A stretch of 64,000 nucleotides of DNA from Hemileia vastatrix (GCA_030280995.1 JASXTE010000011.1:7013501-7077500), one strand, 5' to 3'. Positions 34,217-43,850 are shown, counted from the first letter of the stretch. The notes: generated from the sequence alone by a model not told the origin. A program made the numbers and translations.

Positions 34217-37200
34217 CTAAGATTTTTTCTTTTTGTATTTTTTCAACAGAGCAGGCAGATTTGAAATTTCCTTGCCAGGTATCCATGCATCATGTTCAGA
34301 TGATTTGTTCTTATATCTCAATAAATATTCAGTACCTCTTTCAGAAGTGATAATTCTATCATTGAGAATTTTATCAATTTCTGCAGTTTCTGTGACTTCC
34401 TGAGGGTTCTTCTTAGGTCTTCCTCTTCTTTTTGGAAATAAGTCACTGTTGGAAGTATAAGGTTTAAGTAAAGAAATGGGAAAAACAGGATGTTTCCTAT
34501 CATATGGAGAATACAATACAACTTCTACTGCATTATCACCAACCATTCTTTTAACAACAAATGGTCCTACAAAAGGATCTTTTAATTTGTGGTTACCTTG
34601 TAAATTGAAATGGACAGTAGAGATCAACACTTCATCACCCTTGTTAAATGTGTATTCTTTATGGGATTTATCCCATCTTTTCTTTTCATATTCAAATGCT
34701 TTATCAATACCACTTTGAGCATGTTTTCTGCAGAGCTGTTGCATTTGCATAAAAGATTTTACACCAGGGTGCAGTTCCAACTTAGGTAATTTATTATTGA
34801 GAATTTGAGCAGGAGTGTTTGGGACATAACCCAACCAGAGCTCAAAAGGCTTTTTCTCAGTGACAGAATGAACAGTGCTATTATATGCAAATTCAAGACC
34901 AGGCAAAAGAGTGACCCAATCATGAGTAAATCTGTCATTGTCTTTATATTCTAAACCAAAGGCACAATACCTTCTAATCATATCTTCCAGAGTTTGAATC
35001 ATTCTTTCAGCTAGACCATCAGTCTGAGGATGATGAGCTGTAGACAATTTTAACTCACAGCCACAAATATCCATCAAAGAGGTCCAAAACTCAGAAGTGA
35101 ATTTTGGATCCCTATCAGAGATAATGGCTTTTGGAAAACCAATAATATTAAACATGTAAGACCACCATAAGAAAGCTAATTCCTTGGTGGATACATCTTT
35201 GTGGGTTGGAATAAATTTGCACATTTTTGTGAATCTATCAACTATTACCCAACAAGAGTTAAAGCTGTCTTTACCTGCAACAGGAAGACCAGTGACAAAA
35301 TCCATATTAATGATTTGCCAGGGAGCACTAGGTGCTTCAATATGTTGTAATAACCCTGCTCTTTTACCTGTCAACCTTTTAGATTTTTGGCAGGAATCAC
35401 AAGATTCAACATATAATTTTGTGTCTTCAGACATATTAGCCCACCATGCAGTGTTTTTGATTCTAATCAATGTTTTTTCAAGATCAAAATGTCCAGCTAA
35501 TATGTCATCATGACAAAGTTTGAGGATAGTTTCTTTCATTGAATGAGGAATAACAATTACATTGGTAAGCTTCCTTCTATAATATATATAACCATCTTCA
35601 ATAGAAAACTTTCCTTTATTTAAAGCATTTTGGTACTTTGCAGGAAGAGTTTTTATTAATGCTTGAATTGAAGCATTCTTAGGATCATTCAAAATAGTAA
35701 CTAATTTATTTAAGTCAGAATCTTTATCATATGAATCCAGTATTAACTGTAATAACTCTTCTTCCATATCAACTATAAATATACCATGTATATGAACAGT
35801 GTCATCCTCAGGTACATAAGCAGGATTGGAGTCATTATTTGGCAGAGGCAATCTGGAGAGCATATCAACATTAGAGTGAACATTTCCAGCTCTGTGGATA
35901 ATAGTCATCCTTCCTCTGTATTCCTGAACAGCAAGTTGCCACCTGAACATATGTCTGTTAGGTGTTTTGAGGTTTAAGAGAGATTTCACAGCACTACAGT
36001 CAGTTACCAACTCAAATTTTTGGTCATCCAAGTAGTAATGAAGTTTCTCAAGAGCCCAAACAACTGCTAAGCACTCCAATTGAGTGGCACCATATTTCAA
36101 TTCACTATTCCTTAAGGTTCTTGAAATATAACAAATTACAACCTCTGAGGATTTATCATTAATAATTTGCTTTTGGTGAAGGGCAGCACCCAGACCAATA
36201 AAGCTAGCATCTGTATAAAGTACAAATGGCTTGTTAAAATCTGGGAGAGCCAATATAGGGGCTGTCATTAAGCAATTTTTCAATGTATTAAAAGCTTTCT
36301 GACAGTCATCATTCCAGAGAAAAGCAACATCTTTTCTGGTTAGTCTTGTAAGAGGCAAGGCTATGACCTGATAATTTTTAATATATTGTCTATAATAGCC
36401 ACACATACCCAAAAAACTTTGGATTTCTCTTACAGAAGTTGGTGCTTTAACATTTTGAATGGCAGCAACTTTATTATGGTCTACACAAATTTGTAAGCCT
36501 GACACAACATGGCCAAGGACTTTCAAAGATTGAAAACCAAATTTACACTTTTTTAAAGATAAGGTCATATTGATTTCATCCATTTTTTGGAAAACTCTAT
36601 TCAAGTGAATCATATGTTCATCAAAAGTTTTAGAAAAAACAATAATATCATCAATATAAACCATGAGCCAACCTTCAATAATTTCTTGATGGAAAGTGTT
36701 ATCCATGACTTTCTGGAAAACTGAAGGAGCATTTTTAGGGCCAAATGGCATCCTAACATACTTATATATTCCCATATGAGTAGCAATAAGCAAAAAATTT
36801 TGAGAATTTTTCTCAACTGGAACTTGATGATAACCTTTATTACCATCCAGACAACTAATAAATTTTGCACCTTGCAAGGTAGCATGTATTGAATTAATTC
36901 TGGGTAAAGGATAAATATCATCAACAGTATAAGTATTTAAAGCTCTGTAATCTCCACATAATCTAGCTTTATCTTTTTCATATGAAATCAAGACTGGGGA
37001 GATGACACAATATTTGGGGGTGACATTCACTTTCTCAATGATATTCATTTTCAATAATGTTTCAATATTATCTTCAATATCTTTTCTTTTTGATGGAGAA
37101 GCAGGATATGGTTTTTTCTTAAGGGAAGGAGGAATATCACTCAAATTACAGGATAAGGTAATTTTCATTTCTTCCTGAACAATTCCCAAGACATGAGAAC

Positions 37201-40200
37201 CATGAGCAAAAGCCATAGGGAAAGAGGTAATAGAGGCAACAATAGAATCCTTTTGTTCATTAGTCAAATGATCACCAAAAGAAGCGGGATTTATTTCATG
37301 TAATAAAGCATCCATTTCAGTTGTTGTTCTACCTTTACATTGGGTCAGTGAGTTACAAGATTTCAACAAATGCCCAGAAGGTTTAGGAGAAGAAATTTTG
37401 AATTTTCTTTTCCCATTCATTCCTAAGGTAAAGCAATTATTTGCTGGGTCCAGTTTCACACCAAACATGGTTAAAATATCATTTCCCATAATAAACCAAT
37501 TGCTCAAATTATCATTTTTCATGACAACAAACTCACAAATAGCTCTGACAAAACCACCATTATATTTGAAGAATACAGAGGTTTTGTATTTGCCAATAGG
37601 AAATAAGGTAGAACCATACCCTCTCCATTTTTCAGAAGTTATAGGCAATAATTTACTCAAATATTCCTTATCCACTGAAGCCAAAGCTTTTTCAGATACT
37701 ACACTTCCTCCAGCACCAGAATCAAGAACTACATCAACATTTTTACCATTAATGATAACAGGTGCCTTTAAAGGGGATATAGGAATAGAATTGTTAGTAA
37801 TATCTTTAATTATCTCAGCATTTTCTACTGAAGATAAATTCAATACACAATCTTCAGATATATTATTTAAATAATGGACATCATGTTCCAACATTAAAAC
37901 ATCTTTAACAGATTCATTGTCATAGGAGATATTACTTTCACAGTCACTGGAAGAATTATTGACATCAAGTTCAATTTCATCAGTGTCTTCATTTTGTTCA
38001 ACAAGATGAATTTTCTTGTCACAAACATGACCCTTCTGCCACGGTTTGTTACATTTATAACAAGTATTTGTTGCATATTTTTTAGGTGCAACTGGGGCAG
38101 AGGGTTTACCAGATTTTTCTGGGAGCTTTATAGAAGGTTTATTTTGATCATTATAAGATTTACTAAGGTAATTCTTTGGTTCATATCTATGGTTGAGTAG
38201 TACTTCATTACAGATATTAATGAAAGAAGAATTTTCCCTTACATGCTCAGTTCTAGCAACAATCAAATCCCTAAGAGAATTTGGTAATTTATACAAGATT
38301 TTATCTCTCCAAATATCATAATCCATCTTTGGATCAATTGCTCTAAGGATTTTAGTTATTTTCATCAGAAAAACAATGGGCTTTTCAACAGAGGAGGATA
38401 CATATCTAGTATTCTCATACAGTCTTTGCTGAGATAACCTGAATTTTGAACCACCAAACTGATTCTCAATCAAGGATTTCCAATCATTCCATGTATAATG
38501 ATTGTTATCTAAGAGGACAGATTCATACCACATCAAGGCTACATTGGAAAATAAAGAAATTAGCTTAGAAACAATTTCCTCATCAGGTAGTTTATAAGAT
38601 CTCTTTAAATTATCAATTCTCTGGATAAAGTGTTGCCAATCAGAGGAAGAATCACCATCAAAGGTAGGATATTGGTCTAACTTAGGCCAATTTTTCTGAC
38701 TACTGGGATGGTCCACTTTTTGGTTTGAATTATTCATTAGTAATAATTCCTGAAGTTTAGCCAGGTGTTCAGAAATTTCATTATTTACAGAAACAGCTGG
38801 TGCATGACCATCACAAGATTTTTTGCTAGTAGCAAAAGATTTTACAGACTCATTGTCAGTTTGTTTAATGGTTGAAATATGAGGAAGAAAGGATGAACTT
38901 TGTTCAGGTTTTTTCCCTTTATTTTTATGCAGCTTATTTGCAGAAATCTCATTTAATTCATTATTGATGGTTAAGGTTGAGAATTTTTCCTGTAGGTCAG
39001 ACACATAGTTTCTTATTCTTGGAATTTCAGACATCTGGTCATTTACTTTTGCAAGAGATAGAACATTTCTGTCCTCAGAAACTGAGTGTTTGGTACTTAG
39101 TGCATGGAAGTCATTTTTTAGCTTCTTAAACTCATTTTGTAGAGATTTTATTTCATTTTTGAATGAATAATTTTCCTCAATAAGGGGTTTCAATTCACTC
39201 AATGTCTTATGTAGACTGATATTTCTATCTGAGATAGCTCTATGGTCACTTCTTATTTGTTTTTGTTGACTAAGAACAATATTTAAGGTTTCTTTGATTT
39301 TTAAATAAGCTGTATCTTGTACAGAAGAACTCACTTTACATTGCAAGTGTAAATTATTTAATCTATCATTTTCATGGATTAACACGTCTCTCACATGTTT
39401 GTCTTTCACAATATTAAAATCAAGGGTATCTTTCAATATTTCCTCAGAAGTTTTTTCAATTAAGGTATAGATTTCAGGGGGAACAGAATCATTTTTAATT
39501 GCAAGAGAAGGATTAATTAAAGATGTAGAAGTTAAATGTAAAGGTTCATCAAATGACAATTTGCTAATTACATCAATAGGGCTACTAGTTACAGGAAGCT
39601 GTCTTTTAACAGGTTTAACTGTTCTTTCACCATGTTCAATAATATTACCTGCAGAAGAAGATTTATTAGAAAACATACCCAAGTGACTATCAACCAAATT
39701 ACTTACCATGGCAGAGGAGGAAACTTCCCCTGGGACTGGGTTTGGGATTGTGCTTGGGCCTTCTTTCTCCTGCTTTGTTGGTAGGGATGAGGAGGTGGAT
39801 GGAAATTGGGTGTTCTGGATGGGCCAGGCTGATGATGAGGAGGGTGTTGCACATTCTGTTGGTAGTGACTCATTAGATAATCCCATTTCCATTGCTCTAC
39901 TTCCATAGTATTTGGATTTTGGATGGTTGAGCTGGGTGGCTGTGAAGGTTGAGCCTGAAATTGAAGCTGATTGGGAGGCAATTGAGGAGGGGCCTGGGCC
40001 TGAATCTGGTTCCTGAGTTCTTGGACCTGATCCCACAATGTGTCTACCTTTGCTTTGTACGTCATATTTTCTGTCTTCAACTCTTTTATATGACTGGATA
40101 GGTTGCTGATTTGTTGTGGCAGAGGAAGCTTTTTTATTTTGAAGCCTTTTGGAAGACCTTCTTGAGGCACTAGAGGCTTTACTTCCTTCTGTGGTACTGG

Positions 40201-40384
40201 GGGAAGGGGGTTTGGTTTGTTTGCATTTCCTGTCATTTCCACATCCTGCAGTATGTGAATTCTTTGTGTTAGCATAAGATTTTTTATGACCAACTTTAGA
40301 AGAACTTACAGTGTCAGCATCATAGTCAATTTCTATCTCATCCACTTGCATGTTATCCATTTTTTCTGCCAAATTGTTGGACAT
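34217..40384 (-). CDS. Chromovirus gag-pol polyprotein of element D, 2055 aa
   Basis: One open frame encodes every function needed for reverse transcription and integration. Approximate positions: a low-complexity N-terminus (1-240), a gag coiled coil (about 300-500), the gag core (NWPKLDQYPTFDGD, near 565), a zinc knuckle CYKCNKPWQKGHVC (near 778), and protease VVLDSGAGG with a DSG active site (near 886). RT has YIDDIIVFSK (near 1244), RNase H LYTDAS (near 1390), the HHCC finger HDDILAGH...CDSCQ (near 1625-1660) and the integrase DDE core (MDFVTG, ISDRDPKF, AERMIQ; 1690-1800). The tail has an AT-hook-like RGRPKK and a chromodomain-like end (IDKILNDRI to NLPALLKKYKK), which in chromoviruses steers insertion to marked chromatin. 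No stop, frameshift or lost catalytic residue was seen, so the element may be active. The first 230 codons overlap another conserved frame (39703-40293), so the true initiation site is open. Confidence 0.95.
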   Translation of the reverse strand: MSNNLAEKMDNMQVDEIEIDYDADTVSSSKVGHKKSYANTKNSHTAGCGNDRKCKQTKPPSPSTTEGSKASSASRRSSKRLQNKKASSATTNQQPIQSYKRVEDRKYDVQSKGRHIVGSGPRTQEPDSGPGPSSIASQSASISGSTFTATQLNHPKSKYYGSRAMEMGLSNESLPTECATPSSSSAWPIQNTQFPSTSSSLPTKQEKEGPSTIPNPVPGEVSSSAMVSNLVDSHLGMFSNKSSSAGNIIEHGERTVKPVKRQLPVTSSPIDVISKLSFDEPLHLTSTSLINPSLAIKNDSVPPEIYTLIEKTSEEILKDTLDFNIVKDKHVRDVLIHENDRLNNLHLQCKVSSSVQDTAYLKIKETLNIVLSQQKQIRSDHRAISDRNISLHKTLSELKPLIEENYSFKNEIKSLQNEFKKLKNDFHALSTKHSVSEDRNVLSLAKVNDQMSEIPRIRNYVSDLQEKFSTLTINNELNEISANKLHKNKGKKPEQSSSFLPHISTIKQTDNESVKSFATSKKSCDGHAPAVSVNNEISEHLAKLQELLLMNNSNQKVDHPSSQKNWPKLDQYPTFDGDSSSDWQHFIQRIDNLKRSYKLPDEEIVSKLISLFSNVALMWYESVLLDNNHYTWNDWKSLIENQFGGSKFRLSQQRLYENTRYVSSSVEKPIVFLMKITKILRAIDPKMDYDIWRDKILYKLPNSLRDLIVARTEHVRENSSFINICNEVLLNHRYEPKNYLSKSYNDQNKPSIKLPEKSGKPSAPVAPKKYATNTCYKCNKPWQKGHVCDKKIHLVEQNEDTDEIELDVNNSSSDCESNISYDNESVKDVLMLEHDVHYLNNISEDCVLNLSSVENAEIIKDITNNSIPISPLKAPVIINGKNVDVVLDSGAGGSVVSEKALASVDKEYLSKLLPITSEKWRGYGSTLFPIGKYKTSVFFKYNGGFVRAICEFVVMKNDNLSNWFIMGNDILTMFGVKLDPANNCFTLGMNGKRKFKISSPKPSGHLLKSCNSLTQCKGRTTTEMDALLHEINPASFGDHLTNEQKDSIVASITSFPMAFAHGSHVLGIVQEEMKITLSCNLSDIPPSLKKKPYPASPSKRKDIEDNIETLLKMNIIEKVNVTPKYCVISPVLISYEKDKARLCGDYRALNTYTVDDIYPLPRINSIHATLQGAKFISCLDGNKGYHQVPVEKNSQNFLLIATHMGIYKYVRMPFGPKNAPSVFQKVMDNTFHQEIIEGWLMVYIDDIIVFSKTFDEHMIHLNRVFQKMDEINMTLSLKKCKFGFQSLKVLGHVVSGLQICVDHNKVAAIQNVKAPTSVREIQSFLGMCGYYRQYIKNYQVIALPLTRLTRKDVAFLWNDDCQKAFNTLKNCLMTAPILALPDFNKPFVLYTDASFIGLGAALHQKQIINDKSSEVVICYISRTLRNSELKYGATQLECLAVVWALEKLHYYLDDQKFELVTDCSAVKSLLNLKTPNRHMFRWQLAVQEYRGRMTIIHRAGNVHSNVDMLSRLPLPNNDSNPAYVPEDDTVHIHGIFIVDMEEELLQLILDSYDKDSDLNKLVTILNDPKNASIQALIKTLPAKYQNALNKGKFSIEDGYIYYRRKLTNVIVIPHSMKETILKLCHDDILAGHFDLEKTLIRIKNTAWWANMSEDTKLYVESCDSCQKSKRLTGKRAGLLQHIEAPSAPWQIINMDFVTGLPVAGKDSFNSCWVIVDRFTKMCKFIPTHKDVSTKELAFLWWSYMFNIIGFPKAIISDRDPKFTSEFWTSLMDICGCELKLSTAHHPQTDGLAERMIQTLEDMIRRYCAFGLEYKDNDRFTHDWVTLLPGLEFAYNSTVHSVTEKKPFELWLGYVPNTPAQILNNKLPKLELHPGVKSFMQMQQLCRKHAQSGIDKAFEYEKKRWDKSHKEYTFNKGDEVLISTVHFNLQGNHKLKDPFVGPFVVKRMVGDNAVEVVLYSPYDRKHPVFPISLLKPYTSNSDLFPKRRGRPKKNPQEVTETAEIDKILNDRIITSERGTEYLLRYKNKSSEHDAWIPGKEISNLPALLKKYKKKKS
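39703..40293 (-). CDS. Second reading frame overlapping the start of element D gag
   Basis: This 196-codon frame, starting at an ATG, lies inside the polyprotein frame in another phase. It has a coiled-coil-like segment (PQQISNLSSHIKELKTENM, then KVDTLWDQVQELRNQIQ), a Pro/Gln-rich linker, VEQWKWDYL, PGPSRTPNFHPPPHPYQQ and a basic tail, ending FPPLPW. Elements E and I have the same order of motifs in their overlapping frames. The stop sits in TGGTAAGTAATT, with a good splice donor. An acceptor-like TTCTTCTGCAG lies about 58 bp downstream, but joining these two sites returns to a stop, so simple splicing does not fuse this frame to gag. The function is unknown. It could be a separate small structural protein or the original gag start. 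Confidence 0.55.
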   Translation of the reverse strand: MVIKNLMLTQRIHILQDVEMTGNANKPNPLPPVPQKEVKPLVPQEGLPKGFKIKKLPLPQQISNLSSHIKELKTENMTYKAKVDTLWDQVQELRNQIQAQAPPQLPPNQLQFQAQPSQPPSSTIQNPNTMEVEQWKWDYLMSHYQQNVQHPPHHQPGPSRTPNFHPPPHPYQQSRRKKAQAQSQTQSQGKFPPLPW

Positions 40385-41058
40385 ACTAGTGGGAAGATTT
40401 ATATTTTACTTTGTACTTTATAAAAAAATAATCAAAGTTAGTCAATGATTGCTCCAAATAATATAAAAAAAATTTTTTTAATTAATTAAATTATAGAAAA
40501 AATAACTTTCAATATAAAGTAATAATTAAAAAATTAATTTTTAAAAAAAAATGGATTGCAAGTTTAAATTGGGAATAACAAGTAAGTTAATTCAACCAAT
40601 TAATTACCAATATTAAATATGGCAATATATTGGGACTAAGCACAATGTACTTTTAAGTCAACCAAAATTAACAATAATTAATAATAAAAAAAAATTAAAT
40701 TAATAATTCAATTTGTATTAATAATAATGTTAATTCTTCTAGGACTAAGAGGATTTAACACTCTATAATGGTCAACTAGGAAAAAAAAATTTTTTTAAAA
40801 TTGAACACTTACACTCAGTGAATCAGCAATTAAGCCACAATCACTGTTATTGCAATAAAAATATAGTAATATGAGTGAGAGGCGCAAAGGTGAACTTACT
40901 ATAGTGATCGAAAAATCACTTCAAAATAATATAAAAATTAATATTATATAAACCTAAGATGTCGAACCCAAGTTCGAAACACAGTCGCGGCAAAAGTTCT
41001 GTTTGCTAGGTGGTCCGTGCGTTTTGTCGTTTGTCGCCAGGCTCGATCGTCGTCGTCG
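40385..41058 (-). other. 5' leader of element D
   Basis: This AT-rich leader shares blocks with the C leader (TTCTAGGACTAAGAGG at about 40736-40751; TATAAACCTAAGATG near 40949). Near the LTR it is GC-richer, with a CGTCGTCGTCG run at about 41048-41058. No independent gene is seen. Confidence 0.65.
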
Positions 41059-41076
41059 TTTGGAAAGGCCCTCAGT
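41059..41076 (-). promoter_or_regulatory. Primer-binding-site candidate of element D
   Basis: On the minus strand ACTGAGGGCCTTTCCAAA directly follows the 5' LTR. Homologous strings stand at the same place in C (27676-27693), E (20727-20744), I (55281-55298) and K (62176-62193). Confidence 0.7.
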
Positions 41077-42215
41077 TGTCAGTCAGTCGTCTAGAAGATA
41101 TAAGAGAAGAGGGAAGAAAAGAGAGGAGGACAAGAAGGAGATAGTAGTTTAGAAATAAAAGAAATAAAAACAATTGAAATTATTTAATTTATTTGAGAGA
41201 AAGCAACGACGAGTGATTTGAGAGGTGACAACAAATTGGTTTTATTAATATTAATATTATTTAAGTAAGAGTTCTGCGCGGCAAACACTATAATTACTAT
41301 CAGACTTAAGGCAACCTTTAAATTGTTATTTAGAATTTTTAATTAGAATTTAATACTAATAAAAATAATAATAAGCGTAATAAATTTATTTTTAAATTGT
41401 TGAGTGTGTAATAAGTGATAAGGCTACAGGGGATTATCCAAGGCCCTTTTATAGGCAATGGGTCCTCTGAAGCGCTACTATATCTGTAAATACAATGATT
41501 AGAATGGAATAAAACAAACATATCAAAAGAGTAAATGAAACATAACAATATAGAGAAAAACATGAAACAAATAATTAAAAGCCCAATTAAGAATCCAATT
41601 TCCCCGCCATTAATTCCCAAATCAGTAAGTGACAATAGTGAATAACTAAACAAGATTGGAAACATAGGAACTATGAGAAATATAATTCCCACCAGATGGT
41701 ACATTCTGATTAGAGGACATTTTAAGTGAAACAAAAAATAATTTGATGCAACAAAACAAGCAATTAATCTCAATTTAGTCCAAATTAATTTATTTGTTTT
41801 TTCTAACACAATTAAGGGTCAAAAGAAGCGTCCTTAATAATTGTTTAGTATCATATGAGAGGTATTATTTAATATATAAATTTAAGTAATTAATTTAAAT
41901 ATATTATAAATCAAATTTACACTTGTAATTATAATATATGTTTTTTAATTAATTAAATATAAATTTATAATTATTAAATACATAAAAATGCGCCATTATT
42001 TGTAGAAGTTATTATATTATGCTCAATTTAATTGTATATAAAAATATATATAACCAATAAATTTAATGTAACACTTGTATATAATAAAATTTTTATATAA
42101 TTTCATTATACAATAAAATATTAGGTTATATTCATTAAATACAAGTCTTACCCACTTTTTAGGGTTTTATAATTTATATATCATTTACTGGACTCCTGGA
42201 ATAGCCTGGCTGACA
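41077..42215 (-). repeat. 5' LTR of element D
   Basis: 1139 bp, near-identical to 33044-34182. It carries the promoter of the element. Confidence 0.95.
41444..41453 (-). promoter_or_regulatory. TATA box in the 5' LTR of element D
   Basis: On the minus strand GCCTATAAAAGGGCC contains a canonical TATA box. The same block, GCCTATA(A/T)AAGG(C/G)C, stands in LTRs C, G, H, J, K and L although the surrounding sequence differs, which points to promoter function. Confidence 0.7.
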
Positions 42216-42249
42216 GTAGTAGTCTGCCTTCTTAGGTCCTAACAGAAAT

Positions 42250-43850
42250 GAAAGAAAGTTGAGTCAAAGTAAATTTAATAGTTAAATTAAACTTTTGAAA
42301 AACAAGATTTAAGTTCAATGACAAAAAAATATAAAAAAATAAAAATGTAAAAATTTAAAAATTTAAAATTTAAAATAAAAAAATGAAAAATAAAAAATAA
42401 TAATAAATTTAATTAAAAATAAATTAAAATAAAAAATAAAAAATAAAAAATAAAAAATAAAAAATAAAAAATAAAAAATAAAAAATAAAAAATAAAAAAT
42501 AAAAAATAAAAAATAAAAAATAAAAAATAAAAAATAAAAAATAAAAAATAAAAAATAAAAAATAAAAAATAAAAAATTAAAACTTAAAAATATGAAATAT
42601 AAAATATAAAATATAAAATATAAAATATAAAATATAAAATATAAAATATTAAAGATAAAATATAAAATATAAAATAATAAATAATAAATAATAAATAATA
42701 AATAATAAATAATAAATAATAAATAATAAATAATAAATAATAAATAATAAATAATAAATAATAAATAATAAATAATAAATAATAAATAATAAATAATAAA
42801 TAATAAATAATAAAGAATAAATAATAAATAATAAATAATAAATAATAAATAATAAATAATAAATAATAAATAATAAATAATAAATAATAAATAATAAAGA
42901 ATAAATAATAAATAATAAATAATAAAAAATTAATAATAAATAATAAATAATAAATAATAAATAATAAATAATAAATAATAAATAATAAATAATAAATAAT
43001 AAATAATAAATAATAAATAATAAATAATAAATAATAAATAATAAATAATAAAAATAAATAATAAAAATAAATAATAAATAATAAATAATAAATAATAAAT
43101 AATAAATAATAAACAATAAATAATAAATAATAAATAATAAATAATAAATAATAAATAATAAATAATAAATAATAAATAATAAATAATAAATAATAAATAA
43201 TAAATAATAAATAATAAATAATAAATAATAAATAATAAATAATAAATAATAAATAATAAATAATAAATAATAAATAATAAATAATAAATAATAAATAATA
43301 AATAATAAATAATAAATAATAAATAATAAATAATAAATAATAAATAATAAATAATAAAAAATTAATAATAAATAATATATAATAAATAATAAATAATATA
43401 TAAAAAAATAAAAATATAAAAAATAATAATTATAATCAAAACTTTTATTTAACAATGAATAAAATTAAAAAGTTATGATAAAGAGAAATGAAAATATGAA
43501 TAGGTAAATGATCTGTTTAAATTTTAGAGAAATGGCCAATATTCTTTGTTGCTCTTCCAGGCCTCCCTTTAACTGACTTCAAGCAAGGTCTGGGATCCCC
43601 CCCTAGTAGATACAGTGGGCTCAGATCTACAACTTTTCTGCAATTTTATTCATGGTTACTGATGAGAAAGAATTAAATTTTAGTTTTATTGTTTGCAATA
43701 AAATAATAACAATAATATTTAAATTTTAACATGATTAAATGAAATGAAATTTATAACTATATAATATACCATTATCATTTTAAAAATTGTTATTTTTTAA
43801 TGATTGTGTAAAGAAATTTTTTTATCAGCCCATTTTTTATATCTTTAACA
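42250..43850 (-). repeat. 3' LTR of gypsy I, second segment, with expanded satellites
   Basis: The LTR resumes after element B's right-hand GAAAT. Most of this part is low-complexity A/T repeat (listed separately). From about 43440 to 43850 the sequence is more complex, with TTCCAGGCCTCCCTTTAACT near 43555 and GGGATCCCCCCC near 43592. I recognise no gene. Its right end is cut by the decayed Harbinger element. Confidence 0.6.
42301..43440. repeat. A/T-rich tandem repeats, three unit types
   Basis: (TAAAAAA)n occupies about 42420-42580, (ATATAAA)-type units about 42590-42670, and a long (AATAAAT)-type 7-bp repeat about 42672-43420. Because 7 bp is not a multiple of 3, the minus strand stays open for 268 codons as a repeated heptapeptide (YYLLFII). 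That is a by-product of the repeat, not a gene. Confidence 0.95.

Larger units (their letters stand above)
33044..42215 (-). mobile_element. Gypsy element D, complete and apparently recent
   Basis: This 9172-bp minus-strand element is flanked by GTAGT at 33039-33043 and 42216-42220. Both LTRs are 1139 bp. I could see only two differences between them, at the 5th and 13th bases. Between them lie a polypurine tract, one uninterrupted gag-pol frame, a leader and a primer-site motif. The same target read as GCTAGTAGTAGTCC in B's other LTR confirms the empty site. Confidence 0.96.
14145..42244 (+). mobile_element. Gypsy element B, split by elements C and D
   Basis: This plus-strand chromovirus is flanked by GAAAT at 14140-14144 and 42245-42249, with LTR ends TGTTAGG and CCTAACA. 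Once C (15092-28423) and D (33044-42215) and their duplications are removed, its order is 5' LTR, gag, zinc knuckle, protease, RT, RNase H, integrase, chromodomain, 3' LTR. Numerous stops show it is dead. Its LTRs are short (429 bp on the left) and unrelated to those of the other gypsies here. Confidence 0.93.

Noticed and set aside
39649..39706. A 58-bp intron joining the overlapping frame of element D to gag
   Set aside because: The sites look good, but phases disagree by one base and the spliced frame reads TGG TAA; the equivalent sites in element E fail in the same way. Kept only as an open question.
41444..41470. Self-priming through pairing of the AAGGCC next to the TATA box with GGGCCTT of the primer site
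   Set aside because: The complementarity is only 6-8 bases, and bases next to the TATA box would normally lie upstream of the transcript start.
42649..43455. A 268-codon minus-strand open frame with a repeated YYLLFII peptide
   Set aside because: It is a translation of the 7-bp A/T satellite, which cannot produce a stop in that frame; there is no start context or non-repeat domain.
43550..43640. A possible short exon on the minus strand (GRPGRATKN region) in the gypsy I LTR
   Set aside because: It is an isolated stretch with stops in all frames nearby, no splice context and no family resemblance I can name.
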